Assembly: GCF_000760935.2 (NCBI RefSeq)
Contig: NZ_CP049744.1
Coordinates: 744,001-808,000, forward strand
Length of the DNA: 64,000 bases
Source of the DNA: Rhodococcoides fascians A25f
Lineage (GTDB): Bacteria > Actinomycetota > Actinomycetes > Mycobacteriales > Mycobacteriaceae
Direction: 5' to 3'
Each line of letters opens with the position of its first letter. The first letter of the stretch is position 1. Of the stretch, positions 23,347-32,836 are shown piece after piece. The position numbers were made by a program, and so were the translations under genes. Below the pieces are notes generated by a model, which did not search any database, had not been told where the DNA came from, and saw only the letters and a program-made list of their open reading frames with translations.

Positions 23347-26300
23347 ATGTTCGACGACGCCTTACCTGTGAGTTCGTCCCAGGCCGACATCTGGATTGCC
23401 CAGCAGTTCATGCCCGACGTGCCCTTCACCATTGCGTATTACGTCGACATCGTCGGTGCCGTCGACGTCGACGCGTTGGCCGCCTGCGGCAGCAGAGCGC
23501 ATCGCGAGTTCTCGTCGTCGACCATGCGGATTTTCGAGGTCGACGGCACTCCGATGCAGCGATTCGTGGACGCGGAGACCGAGGCGGTGGTGGTTCTCGA
23601 CTTCCGTGGACAGGACCGTCCGGAAGAAGCGGCAATGCAGTGGATGAACGACGACTGTCGAACGCCCTTGTCGATCTACGGCCAGCTGGTGCGGCTCCGC
23701 GTCCTCCGCGTCGGGGACGATCGCGTGTTCTGGTACACCAGAGCCCACCACATCGCGCTCGACGGCTATGCCTCGATGAAGGTGCTCGAGCGGGCGGCTG
23801 CCCTGTATGCCGCGGTGCAGGGCAGCGTCGAGCCGCCCCAGATCGATCCGACGACGCCGGCGGCACTTCTCGCCGAGGACGAGCGCTACCACGCATCCGC
23901 CCGCGCGCGGCGCGATCGGGCGCACTGGGAGTCCGCTGATCTGGGCTATGGCGCACCGTGGGGCCGGAGTGCTCAGCCTGCGTCGGTGCCGATCGTCGTC
24001 GGGGAGGATCGGTCGATTTCTGTTTCCGCCCCCGGCCACGCCACGTCGACCGTGGTGATCGCGGCATTCGCGGCCTTCCTCGCACGCATGAACGTTGTAG
24101 ACGACGTCGATCTCTCGCTGCCGGTCTCGGCACGGCCGACGGCACTGCTGCGCGGGGCCGGGTCGTCGTTGTCGCATGTGGTGCCGCTGCGGTTGCCGAG
24201 CGTCGGATCGGCGACGGTGAACAACGTGGTGAAGTCGGCCGAGGTCGCAATCGGGGCTGTCCTCCGACACCAGCGCAGCAGACCGCCGGTGTCCGAGAGC
24301 GGGAATGCCCTGCACGCAGGGCGTTTCGGTCCGACCATCAACGTGATGATGTTCGCGAACACCGTGGCCGTCGGTGACTTCGACGGCGAGATCAACATTC
24401 TGACCACAGGCCCGGTGTCGGATCTTGCCGTCAACATCTATCCCGGTCGAGGCGGTGCTCGTCCGCGCATCGACTTCGAGGCCAACCCTGCCGCCTACAC
24501 GCCGAGCGACCTTGCGTGCCGCCACGAACGTTTCCTGCACTTTCTCGACCGCTTCGCCGAATCGAGCTGCGGCGATACGGCAGTGGCCGACCTCGACCTA
24601 TTCCTGCCCGAGGAGCCACGAACGACACCAGCCTCGGTGGGCGCGGCCGTGACCGAGCAGGGATCTCTGAACGAAACGCTGGCCGCGGCAATCGCCAAGT
24701 ACAGCAACCGAATTGCGATCCAGGATGCGGCCTTCTCGATCACCTACGGAGAATTGGCCGCACGAGTCGCCGCACTCGCATCCGTCTTGAGTGCCCGAGG
24801 AATCGGTACCGAGGACCGGGTCGCCGTGCGCATCGGCCGATCCGTGGAGGGGGTCGTCGCGTTCTGGGCCATCGCACGAGTGGGTGCGGTGTATGTTCCG
24901 GTCGACCCGAATCACCCCCTCGAGCGGGCACAGTTCGTGGTGCGGGACAGCGGAGCGGTGTTGGGCCTGTGCACGGGCGGGGGCGAGTTCGGTGACGGGG
25001 AGTGGCTGAACCTCGATGACGTTCTCGCGGAGGGTGACCCGGGTGACGAAGCCGCGCCGACGGCACCACACCACGCGGCGTACGTCATCTACACCTCCGG
25101 CTCCACCGGCACCCCCAAAGGCGTGGTTGTCACCCACGATGGCATTGCCGCGTTGGTGCAACAGATCAGGAGCAGCTATCACCTCGATGTCGACTCACGA
25201 GTCTGTCACCTCGCCTCGCCTGGATTCGACACCGCCATCGTCGAGGTGCTGGCCGCAGCAACCGCGGGCGCGGCAGTGGTGATTGCGCCGGCAGGTAGTT
25301 ACGCGGGCGCTGAACTGTCGGACCTGATTGCGCAGCAGACAATTACGCATCTGTTCATCACGCCCTCGGTGCTGGCGACGCTGGATCCCGCAGCACTGTC
25401 GGGTGTCGGGACCATCATCATCGGCGGTGAGGCGGCACCGCAGGACACGGTGGACCGCTGGTCGGTGGGTCACCGACTGTTCAACGCCTACGGCCCCACC
25501 GAGACGACCTGCAGTGTCACGATGACCGCGCCACTGACTTTGGGTAGCGCGGACGGAATCGGTCGAGCCATGGTGGGGGCGGTGATTCACCTTCTCGATC
25601 GCACGCTGCGGCCCGTTCCGTCGGGGGCAGTCGGCGACATCTACATCGAGACGCCCGGTGTCGCACGCGGATATCTCGGTCGGACCGCGGATACAGCTGC
25701 GCGATTCGTTGCGAACCCGTTCGGCAGCAATGGGAGTCGGATGTTCCGCAGCGGAGATCGGGCGCGGCTGCGCGGTGATGGCACGCTCGAGTTCCTCGGC
25801 CGCACCGACGATCAAATCAAGATCCGGGGAAATCGCGTCGAGCTGGGCGAGGTCGACGCCGCGCTGCGGGCGTATCCGGACGTCGCAGCGGCATCATCGG
25901 CTTTGCGCCGCAGTCGAGCTGGGGACCTGCGTATCGACGGGTACGTCGTTGCCGCACTCACCGAACATGTGCTCGACACCGAGGATATCCGCAGGGATCT
26001 CGCCGGGCGATTGCCTGCCCACATGGTGCCGGCGACCCTCACAGTCCTCAAGGAGATTCCGCTGACGATCAATCGAAAGGTCGACCGCGGTGCCCTTCCT
26101 GTTCCGAGGCTGACCACTCCGACGACCGGTACTCCGATCGAGCCGTCCGGTGTCACCGAGGAGATGGTGGCGGCAGTGTTCGCGCGCGTGCTCGGAATAA
26201 ACGGCATCGATTGCGCCGCTTCGTTCTTCGACCTCGGCGGCGACTCGCTGGCGGCGACCAGAGTGGTCGCATCGGTGCGGGCCGAGGCCTCGGTGGACAT

Positions 26301-27771
26301 CGGAGTGCGAGACCTCGCCGGTGCCCCCTCCGTTCAGGCCTTGGCTACATGTATCGATGAGCGTCGTCTGGTTGGGCGGCAGCAGAATTCGCGTCCCGAA
26401 CGTGGAATGTCGGAGGGCGTAGTCGCTATCCCGCTCGCGCCGCAGCAACGCCACATCGATCGAAGCGCACGGCTTCCGCTGTACAACCTGCCGTTCACGG
26501 TCACGATTTCCGGGGAGTTCCACGCAGCAGCAGCCTTACAGGCGATGACCGATCTGATCGATCGGCACAGCACGTTGCGGACGCGCTATCCGGATGTCGA
26601 CGGGGTTCCGGTGCAGGCAGTCGAGCCCGATTCGTTTAGGGCGGTACCGAATCTCGATGTTGTGGACTTCGATGACGCCGCAGTGGTGCAGACTCTCGAG
26701 CACCCCTTCGACGTGCGCACCGAGTTCCCCATCCGAGCTCGACTGTTCGCAGTAGCACCCGATCGCCACGTGCTCGCGTGCGCCGTGCACCACAGTGCAG
26801 TGGACGGCTGGTCGCTCGGGTTGTTGGCGTCGGATTTCGTCATGGCGTATCACGCCAGAATTGCCGGCACCGCGCCGTCGTGGCCTGAATTACCCTTGCA
26901 GTACGCCGATTACAGCGTCTGGGCTGCGGACCGCGACGCGTCGGCCGACCTCGACTTCTGGCGCGCGGAATTGGCGGACATACGCAGCTCGAGGAACGTG
27001 CCGTTGGACCGCCCTCGTACGCGTGACTGGGACTTCTCCGGCGCTCGCACGTCGCTTCGGTTCGACGCAGCCACCACCGAGAGAATGACCGATCTGGCAC
27101 AGCGTTGCGGGACCGGACGATTCACCGTTCTCCGCGCAGCACTGTTGATTCTGCTCGCGCAGACGACGGAATCCACCGACATCGTCATCGGAACCCCGGT
27201 AGCCGGTCGCGACGACCCGAGACTCGAGCAACTCGTCGGAACATTTACCAACACCGTCGCGATCCGGACGAACATCGCGGCCGCATCGACCGTCGAGGAC
27301 GTCGTGCGGTCGGCCCGAGCGAGTGAATTACGGGCCTTCGACCACGCGTCGGTGCCGTTCGAGGATGTCGTCGCCGATCTCGCTGCGGACTCGGCGGATG
27401 GGCGGCACCCGATCTTTCAGGTGGCGCTGTCGTTGGATGTCTTTGCGACCCAGACCCTCACTACGGGGGACGTGCGCTTCGAGATCACGCCGCGGCCGAT
27501 CGACATCGCCAAGTGTGACCTTCATTTTCACGTCACCGAACATCGAGACGGCGAAGGGAAGACAGGAGTGGAGCCCGCGGAACGACCCAGGGGCGCTATC
27601 TGTACGGACATCGATATCGTCTATCCCACAGCATTGTTCGACGCGAATACCGTTGTGGCACTGGGGCGGCGTCTCGAGCAGATCGTGCATGCGATGGTCG
27701 CAGAACCCCACTCGGAGTGGCGAGCTCTGGCAGCACTCGAACCGTCGACGCAACTACTACATGGTGTGTAG
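23347..27771 (+). CDS. non-ribosomal peptide synthetase, C-A-PCP-C
   Basis: A 1474-residue NRPS. The first condensation domain (about 1-430) has HHIALDG at 134-140. The adenylation domain (about 450-920) has core motif YTSGSTGTPKG at 582-592, NAYGPTET at 713-720 and the A10 lysine NRK at 909-911. The carrier domain has GGDS with phosphopantetheine Ser967. The second condensation domain (about 1030-1470) has HHSAVDG at 1148-1154. There is no thioesterase, reductase or epimerase domain. My by-eye alignment to PheA gives the pocket D-T-V-F-I-G-A-C-S, which I cannot assign. The ATG at 23347 follows GGGGGA. No MbtH, carrier transferase or tailoring gene is adjacent. Confidence 0.93.
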   Translation: MFDDALPVSSSQADIWIAQQFMPDVPFTIAYYVDIVGAVDVDALAACGSRAHREFSSSTMRIFEVDGTPMQRFVDAETEAVVVLDFRGQDRPEEAAMQWMNDDCRTPLSIYGQLVRLRVLRVGDDRVFWYTRAHHIALDGYASMKVLERAAALYAAVQGSVEPPQIDPTTPAALLAEDERYHASARARRDRAHWESADLGYGAPWGRSAQPASVPIVVGEDRSISVSAPGHATSTVVIAAFAAFLARMNVVDDVDLSLPVSARPTALLRGAGSSLSHVVPLRLPSVGSATVNNVVKSAEVAIGAVLRHQRSRPPVSESGNALHAGRFGPTINVMMFANTVAVGDFDGEINILTTGPVSDLAVNIYPGRGGARPRIDFEANPAAYTPSDLACRHERFLHFLDRFAESSCGDTAVADLDLFLPEEPRTTPASVGAAVTEQGSLNETLAAAIAKYSNRIAIQDAAFSITYGELAARVAALASVLSARGIGTEDRVAVRIGRSVEGVVAFWAIARVGAVYVPVDPNHPLERAQFVVRDSGAVLGLCTGGGEFGDGEWLNLDDVLAEGDPGDEAAPTAPHHAAYVIYTSGSTGTPKGVVVTHDGIAALVQQIRSSYHLDVDSRVCHLASPGFDTAIVEVLAAATAGAAVVIAPAGSYAGAELSDLIAQQTITHLFITPSVLATLDPAALSGVGTIIIGGEAAPQDTVDRWSVGHRLFNAYGPTETTCSVTMTAPLTLGSADGIGRAMVGAVIHLLDRTLRPVPSGAVGDIYIETPGVARGYLGRTADTAARFVANPFGSNGSRMFRSGDRARLRGDGTLEFLGRTDDQIKIRGNRVELGEVDAALRAYPDVAAASSALRRSRAGDLRIDGYVVAALTEHVLDTEDIRRDLAGRLPAHMVPATLTVLKEIPLTINRKVDRGALPVPRLTTPTTGTPIEPSGVTEEMVAAVFARVLGINGIDCAASFFDLGGDSLAATRVVASVRAEASVDIGVRDLAGAPSVQALATCIDERRLVGRQQNSRPERGMSEGVVAIPLAPQQRHIDRSARLPLYNLPFTVTISGEFHAAAALQAMTDLIDRHSTLRTRYPDVDGVPVQAVEPDSFRAVPNLDVVDFDDAAVVQTLEHPFDVRTEFPIRARLFAVAPDRHVLACAVHHSAVDGWSLGLLASDFVMAYHARIAGTAPSWPELPLQYADYSVWAADRDASADLDFWRAELADIRSSRNVPLDRPRTRDWDFSGARTSLRFDAATTERMTDLAQRCGTGRFTVLRAALLILLAQTTESTDIVIGTPVAGRDDPRLEQLVGTFTNTVAIRTNIAAASTVEDVVRSARASELRAFDHASVPFEDVVADLAADSADGRHPIFQVALSLDVFATQTLTTGDVRFEITPRPIDIAKCDLHFHVTEHRDGEGKTGVEPAERPRGAICTDIDIVYPTALFDANTVVALGRRLEQIVHAMVAEPHSEWRALAALEPSTQLLHGV

Positions 27772-27821
27772 CATGTGCGGTGCGTGAGGCGCACGCGACT
27801 TCGAAGCCAGCGGGAGAACGC

Positions 27822-28298
27822 ATGCCCACCTTCAACGGTCTACCGGCCCACATTCTGCTCGTTCACTTCATCGTGGTCCTGGCACCGCTCACCGCGATCC
27901 TCGCTATCGCCGCCAGCATCTGGACCGGTGTGCGCAGCAGGCTCGTGTGGCTCATCGCAGCCCTGGCGGCGTTCACGCTGGTGCTGACTCCGCTGACGAC
28001 CGAGGCGGGCGAGTGGCTCGAGAAGCGCGTACCCAAGACCGAGGCGGTCGAACAGCACACCGAGATCGGTGACTGGATGATCTACTTCTCCGTCGGTCTG
28101 GTCGTCGTCGCCGCAGCACTGGTGTTCCTGCATCTGCGGGAGCGTCGCGGCAACGCGCCGGTTCGGTGGCAGTCGATTGCGGTGGTGGTCTTGGCCGTGG
28201 TGATCGGAGCGACCACAATCGTCCAGGTGTACAGAATCGGTGAGTCCGGCGCTCGCGCCGCGTGGGACGACGTATCGGCGACGGCCGGCGATGAGTGA
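27822..28298 (+). CDS. DUF2231-type four-helix membrane protein
   Basis: A 158-residue integral membrane protein with four predicted helices (about 6-28, 38-56, 83-102, 116-136). It opens FNGLPAHILLVHFIVVLAPL, typical of DUF2231 proteins, whose conserved His residues could bind metal or heme. CGGGAG lies 7 bp before ATG 27822. Its stop overlaps the start of the VIT-family gene by 8 bp, so the two are coupled and may act together in metal handling. Confidence 0.82.
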   Translation: MPTFNGLPAHILLVHFIVVLAPLTAILAIAASIWTGVRSRLVWLIAALAAFTLVLTPLTTEAGEWLEKRVPKTEAVEQHTEIGDWMIYFSVGLVVVAAALVFLHLRERRGNAPVRWQSIAVVVLAVVIGATTIVQVYRIGESGARAAWDDVSATAGDE

Positions 28299-29010
28299 GC
28301 CCGAGCCGAGCCTGCACGAGCACGAACCGCACGGAGATCTGTCCGGTCGACTGAACTGGCTACGGGCCGGGGTCCTCGGTGCGAACGACGGCATCGTGTC
28401 CACCGCCGGTCTGGTCGTCGGTGTCGCCGCCGCCACCACCGACCGAGGATCGCTGCTGACTGCCGGTCTCGCGGGTCTCGTTGCGGGGGCCGTATCCATG
28501 GCACTCGGTGAGTACGTCTCGGTGAGCACGCAGCGTGATGCCGAGCGTTCGTTGCTGATCAAAGAGCGCCGGGAGTTGGAAGAACAACCCGAGCAGGAAT
28601 TGGCCGAGCTCGCGGCTCTGTACGAGGCCAAGGGGCTCTCGGCCGACACCGCGCAGACCGTCGCACGCGAACTCACCGAACACGATCCGTTTGCCGCGCA
28701 CGTGGACGTCGAATTGGGAATCGACCCGGATGCGCTGACGAATCCGTGGCAGGCGGCCGGGTCGTCGGCGGTGTCGTTCGTCAGTGGCGCGCTTCTGCCG
28801 CTACTGTCCATCCTGCTGTTTTCCGCGTCGCTGCGCGTCCCGGTGACATTCGTCGTGGTACTGGTTGCTCTGGCCCTGACCGGCAGTATCAGCGCACGTC
28901 TCGGCGGTGCGCCCGCTCGGCCGGCAGTGAGCCGGGTAGTCATCGGTGGTGCAATCGCGATGGCTGTCACCTATGCGATCGGCCAACTCGCGGGCGTCGC
29001 GGGTATCTGA
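28291..29010 (+). CDS. VIT1/CCC1-family iron/manganese transporter
   Basis: A 239-residue membrane protein. The first helix carries LRAGVLGANDGIVSTAGLVVGVAAA, the hallmark of the VIT family, followed by GAVSMALGEYVSVSTQRDAE and a cytoplasmic Glu-rich helical segment that binds metal in eukaryotic VIT1. Three further helices lie at the C-terminus. Predicted to move Fe2+ or Mn2+ across the membrane. ATG 28291 overlaps the upstream DUF2231 gene. Confidence 0.9.
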   Translation: MSEPEPSLHEHEPHGDLSGRLNWLRAGVLGANDGIVSTAGLVVGVAAATTDRGSLLTAGLAGLVAGAVSMALGEYVSVSTQRDAERSLLIKERRELEEQPEQELAELAALYEAKGLSADTAQTVARELTEHDPFAAHVDVELGIDPDALTNPWQAAGSSAVSFVSGALLPLLSILLFSASLRVPVTFVVVLVALALTGSISARLGGAPARPAVSRVVIGGAIAMAVTYAIGQLAGVAGI

Positions 29011-29012
29011 GA

Positions 29013-29894
29013 TCAGCGGAAAATCGAGGTGGCGGCTTCTCCGGTTTCGGGTGCCACCACATCTTGGACGACGTCGAACAACGCCACCGAGATGACGGTG
29101 AATGCGAGGACGAGAACCAGCCCGGCGGCGAGGATTCCGCGGTCGGGACGGTGCCGTGGTGGTTCGCTGAGGGCCTGCACTCGGCGCACGACGTCGCCCC
29201 CGGTACTGGCGAGAGCGCGGGTTCCATGGTCGAGGTGGGCCCGCAGCAAAGCAGTTCTGGCTATGGCAGACAACGTATCTCGACGGCCCAGAGCGGCCGC
29301 GTTCTCGTCTGCTTGACGCTCCGCGGCATGTCGTACCGTGGCGGACAGCGGCCTGAGAATCGGATCGATCAGGGCCCCGATCTCGCACATCTGGATCCAC
29401 ACGCTGTGACGGTGCCGCAGGTGAGCGCGCTCGTGCTCGATCACCGCGCGTAATTCGTTGTCCGACAAAGCTTCCACGAGGCCGGTCGTGATCACGACGG
29501 TACCTCCGCCGGTGGGGACGGCAAAGGCGTCGGGAACGTCGGAGTCGACCACAACGATGCCGCCTGTCGCTCGCGCCTCGTCACCGAATTCGGATGCGAT
29601 GGACGTGCTGACCACAACGCGTCGAACATGGCGCGCCACCTCGACCGTGCGCCAGAACATCAACGCGCAGAGGATAATTCCCAGCAGCACCCACACAATC
29701 TGAGCCGACGCCAGAAGAACCGCGGCCAGCGCGGCCAGGGACGCGGCGACCGCGAACGCGGTGACCATCGACAGGATGGGGAGCAGAACGACTGCGGTCG
29801 ACGGGTTGAGTCGGCGGTCGATGTGGGCTGCTCCGAATCCCAGCAGCAGCGACAGCACCCACGGCAGCACGGCCACGATCAGGAGCAGGGTCAT
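29013..29894 (-). CDS. M56-family membrane metallopeptidase (BlaR1-like protease)
   Basis: A 293-residue membrane protein with helices at about 1-20, 32-62 and 65-82, a zinc protease motif HERAH at 154-158, a downstream ERQADENA segment that would supply the third ligand, and a C-terminal helix near 255-275. It lacks the penicillin-sensor domain of BlaR1. The start overlaps the upstream BlaI-type repressor gene by 4 bp (ATGA). By family knowledge it cleaves or inactivates the repressor on an unknown signal. Confidence 0.9.
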   Translation of the reverse strand: MTLLLIVAVLPWVLSLLLGFGAAHIDRRLNPSTAVVLLPILSMVTAFAVAASLAALAAVLLASAQIVWVLLGIILCALMFWRTVEVARHVRRVVVSTSIASEFGDEARATGGIVVVDSDVPDAFAVPTGGGTVVITTGLVEALSDNELRAVIEHERAHLRHRHSVWIQMCEIGALIDPILRPLSATVRHAAERQADENAAALGRRDTLSAIARTALLRAHLDHGTRALASTGGDVVRRVQALSEPPRHRPDRGILAAGLVLVLAFTVISVALFDVVQDVVAPETGEAATSIFR

Positions 29895-30268
29895 CGATGC
29901 TGCTCGGCTGCGTCAGATTTGGCGAGTAGCTCTCGCAGCGTGGCCTCGTCCTCGGGGTCGAGTGCGGCCACGAAGTTGGCCAGCACGTCCGCACGTTCGG
30001 CTCTCGCGCCGAGCTCGGTACGCATCCGCATCGCGGCCCGCAGTGCGGGGATCTCATCGACCGGGGCATTGAGGGTGTAGACGAAGGAACGCCCGCGCCG
30101 CTCGCGATCGACGAGGCCTTTGCCGTGCAAGCGCACCAGCGCTGTCATGACAGTGGTGTGAGCGAGCTCCGAACCCAGATGCTCGCGCGCCTGGGCCACC
30201 GAGAGTTCCGTGTGCTCGCCGAGCAGCTCGAGGATCGACTCCTCCAACTGTCCGGACGCTCTACGCAC
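29891..30268 (-). CDS. BlaI/MecI/CopY-family repressor
   Basis: A 125-residue winged-helix repressor with the family pattern LSVAQAREHLGSELAHTTVMTALVRLHGKGLVDRERRGRSFVYT. It starts at GTG 30268 behind GAGTGAGGA. It forms an operon with the M56 protease, but no beta-lactamase, copper ATPase or F0F1 gene is close, so its regulon must lie elsewhere or be the operon itself. Confidence 0.9.
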   Translation of the reverse strand: MRRASGQLEESILELLGEHTELSVAQAREHLGSELAHTTVMTALVRLHGKGLVDRERRGRSFVYTLNAPVDEIPALRAAMRMRTELGARAERADVLANFVAALDPEDEATLRELLAKSDAAEQHR

Positions 30269-30325
30269 TGCGATTCCTCACTCGAGTCGGGTACTTCGAG
30301 GATAGGCCAGTTCGATGTCCCTTCA

Positions 30326-31210
30326 CTATCCCGCGGCCTCGAGAATATCGGTCAACGCGTCGATCAAGGCAACCGTGCGCGGTGACGGCGGTCGGCCCTG
30401 CATGGTGTGAATCTCGGCGCGACGCTGGGCAAACACCGGATGCACGAGCGGGATGTAGGTCAGGCCCAGTTTACGATCGCCGCCGAGGTCGCTGACAAGC
30501 GCGACGCCATCGCTCGATCGTGCGAACTCCAGAATCGGGGCCAGCCGCTCGCACTGCAGGCCTACGTGCGGCGACAGACCTTCCAGCCGCACACCCGCGT
30601 CGAACAGTTCGCGTTGACTCGAACCGGTGGTCGACAGCGCAAGAGGATAGGCACAGATGTCGGTCAGGTCGACGCTTTCTCGGTCGGTCAGGGGGTGGCC
30701 GGGCGCGACGACGGCGCAGATGGGCACCGTGATGGAGTGTTCGACCGTCACGTCGGTGCGGCGACCGAGCGAGAAGGTGACCGCGACGTCCGCTCGGGCG
30801 TCGACTACCCGTCGACTGGCCTCCTCTCGCCCCACCACATCCAAGGTGAACGTGACGGACGGGTGAGTCCGGTGGACCGACGCCATGGCCCGTGGAACCA
30901 CGGACTGCGAGAACCCCTCGGTACAGGCAACGGTGACGGTTCCGTGCTCGGTGGCGTCGACGCTGCGTATTTCGGCGAGAAGGGTCGAGGACTCCACTTC
31001 GTGTCGGCGTGCGTGGGCGAGGAGGCGATGGCCGGCTTCGGTGAGCGTCATTCCTCGGGCGTGGCGCGCGAAGAGCGGCACTCCGACGTCGCGTTCGAGC
31101 TTGGCGATCTGCCTACTGACTGCTGACGGAGCCAAGTGTTGCGCCGCGGCCGCCTCGGTGACGGACCCGGTTCGGGCTACTTCGCAGAAGTACGTGAGCG
31201 CGGAGGGCAT
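30326..31210 (-). CDS. LysR-family regulator
   Basis: A 294-residue regulator. The N-terminal HTH has GSVTEAAAAQHLAPSAVSRQIAKLERDVGVPLFARHARG, and the C-terminal substrate domain runs from about residue 95. It is divergent from the M20-hydrolase/MFS/kynurenine operon and probably controls it. The ATG at 31210 is used; a TTG three codons earlier has GAAGGAG at better spacing. Confidence 0.88.
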   Translation of the reverse strand: MPSALTYFCEVARTGSVTEAAAAQHLAPSAVSRQIAKLERDVGVPLFARHARGMTLTEAGHRLLAHARRHEVESSTLLAEIRSVDATEHGTVTVACTEGFSQSVVPRAMASVHRTHPSVTFTLDVVGREEASRRVVDARADVAVTFSLGRRTDVTVEHSITVPICAVVAPGHPLTDRESVDLTDICAYPLALSTTGSSQRELFDAGVRLEGLSPHVGLQCERLAPILEFARSSDGVALVSDLGGDRKLGLTYIPLVHPVFAQRRAEIHTMQGRPPSPRTVALIDALTDILEAAG

Positions 31211-31292
31211 CAAATGCAACGAGATCGCTCCTTCTTTCACAGCACGGTCACAGCGGTGACACGTGATCGTCACCGAGCCTCTCCGGGTCCGA

Positions 31293-31313
31293 GCGTTGCT
31301 TTTGAGGCAACGC
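31293..31313. promoter_or_regulatory. LysR-type operator candidate (T-N11-A)
   Basis: GCGTTGC (31293-31299) and GCAACGC (31307-31313), a 7-bp inverted repeat with 7-bp spacer containing the T-N11-A pattern, located between the divergent LysR and M20 genes. Confidence 0.5.
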
Positions 31314-31397
31314 AGGGAGCGCCAATCGGCAATGGTGTAGACGGTATCGGGCTCGCTACTGTCAGGCGAACACCAGGCCGACGGCGAGGGAGATTCG

Positions 31398-32816
31398 ATG
31401 AAACGCGAGCATGTGATCGCGCAGGCCCAGGACTTCTACGATTCGGGCCAGTTCCACCGCGAACTGTCCGAGCTCGTGTCCGTTCCGTCGGAGAGTCAGT
31501 CGGCGGCCGGGCGGGTTGCGTTGTCGGCATATCTCCAGGACCTTCTGGTGCCGCGGCTCGAGGCGCTCGGGTGTGCGGTCGAGACGCACCCCAACCCGGT
31601 TGGGGACGGTGGTCCCTTTCTGATCGCCACCCGTCACGAGAGCCCCGACTTGCCGACCGTGCTCTGTTACGGCCACGCCGATGTGGTTCTGGGTATGGCC
31701 GAGGACTGGTCGGACGGTCTGTCGCCGTGGACTCTCGTAGAACGGGACGGACGGCTCTACGGCCGAGGAACCGCCGACAACAAGGGCCAGCATCTGGTGA
31801 ACCTCGCCGCACTGCGGACCGTTCTCGATGCCCGCGGCTCGTTGGGGTTCAATCTGACGCTCCTGTTCGAGACGGGGGAGGAGATCGGATCACCCGGGCT
31901 CGAGCAATTCGCGTCCGACCACCGCGAAGAACTCATCGCCGACGTGCTGATCGCCTCGGACGGGCCACGTCTCGATGCCCAGACGCCGACTCTGTTTCTC
32001 GGTGCCCGCGGGGGAGTGGACTTCGATCTCGTCGTCGACCTGCGTGAGCGCGGCTACCACTCGGGCAACTGGGGTGGACTGCTCCGCAACCCGGCAACCA
32101 CCCTGGCCGGTGCCATCGGAACGCTCGTCGACGGCCACGGCCGCATTCTGTTGGACAGCCTGGTGCCCAATCAGATTCCGGAGTCCATCGTCGAGGCCCT
32201 GCGAGACGTGGAGGTCGGCCGTACCCCGGGCGATCCGGTTGTCGACTCCGGCTGGTCGGCTACCGAATTGTCGCCCGCCGAGCGGGTTTTCGGATGGAAC
32301 ACCCTCGAAGTGATCGCCATGAGCGCAGGCAACATCGCCGAACCGGTCAATGCGATCCCCGGCCAGGCGCGAGCGCGGCTGCAACTGCGGTACGTCGTGG
32401 GTACCGACCTCGACGATCTGGACGCGCGGCTACGACGCCACCTCGATGCGCACGGCTACTCGATGGTCTCCGTCGAACTCGGCATCTCGTTTCCCGCCAG
32501 CCGAACGGACCCGAACGATGGCTGGGTCCGCACGGTCGCGCGGTCGGTCGAGCGCACAGTCGGATCTCCGGTGACTGTGCTGCCCAACATCGGTGGGTCC
32601 CTGCCCAACCACGTGTTCACCGACACTCTCGGCATTCCGACGGTTTGGATGCCGCACTCCTACCCGGGATGCCGTCAGCACGCACCCGACGAGCACATGC
32701 TCGCTTCCATCGCTCGTGAAGGTCTCGCGATGGCCGCCGGCCTGTTTTACGACATCGGCAATGTCGCCGGTGGTCACAACACACCGCTCGAATCCGCCAG
32801 CGCCTCGCGCTCCTGA
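31398..32816 (+). CDS. M20-family metallohydrolase
   Basis: A 472-residue zinc hydrolase of the M20 (dipeptidase/ArgE/carboxypeptidase G2) family. Ligand and catalytic motifs are YGHADVV (His93, Asp95), GRGTADNKGQ (bridging Asp127) and ETGEE (Glu161 general base, Glu162 ligand). A lid/dimerisation domain lies around 200-350. No signal peptide is visible. It starts the run M20 - MFS - kynA - kynU - PaaX, so it may cleave an amide-linked metabolite that is imported by the MFS protein. The substrate is not known. Confidence 0.9.
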   Translation: MKREHVIAQAQDFYDSGQFHRELSELVSVPSESQSAAGRVALSAYLQDLLVPRLEALGCAVETHPNPVGDGGPFLIATRHESPDLPTVLCYGHADVVLGMAEDWSDGLSPWTLVERDGRLYGRGTADNKGQHLVNLAALRTVLDARGSLGFNLTLLFETGEEIGSPGLEQFASDHREELIADVLIASDGPRLDAQTPTLFLGARGGVDFDLVVDLRERGYHSGNWGGLLRNPATTLAGAIGTLVDGHGRILLDSLVPNQIPESIVEALRDVEVGRTPGDPVVDSGWSATELSPAERVFGWNTLEVIAMSAGNIAEPVNAIPGQARARLQLRYVVGTDLDDLDARLRRHLDAHGYSMVSVELGISFPASRTDPNDGWVRTVARSVERTVGSPVTVLPNIGGSLPNHVFTDTLGIPTVWMPHSYPGCRQHAPDEHMLASIAREGLAMAAGLFYDIGNVAGGHNTPLESASASRS

Positions 32817-32836
32817 ACATCACCGGAGAATCCGAC

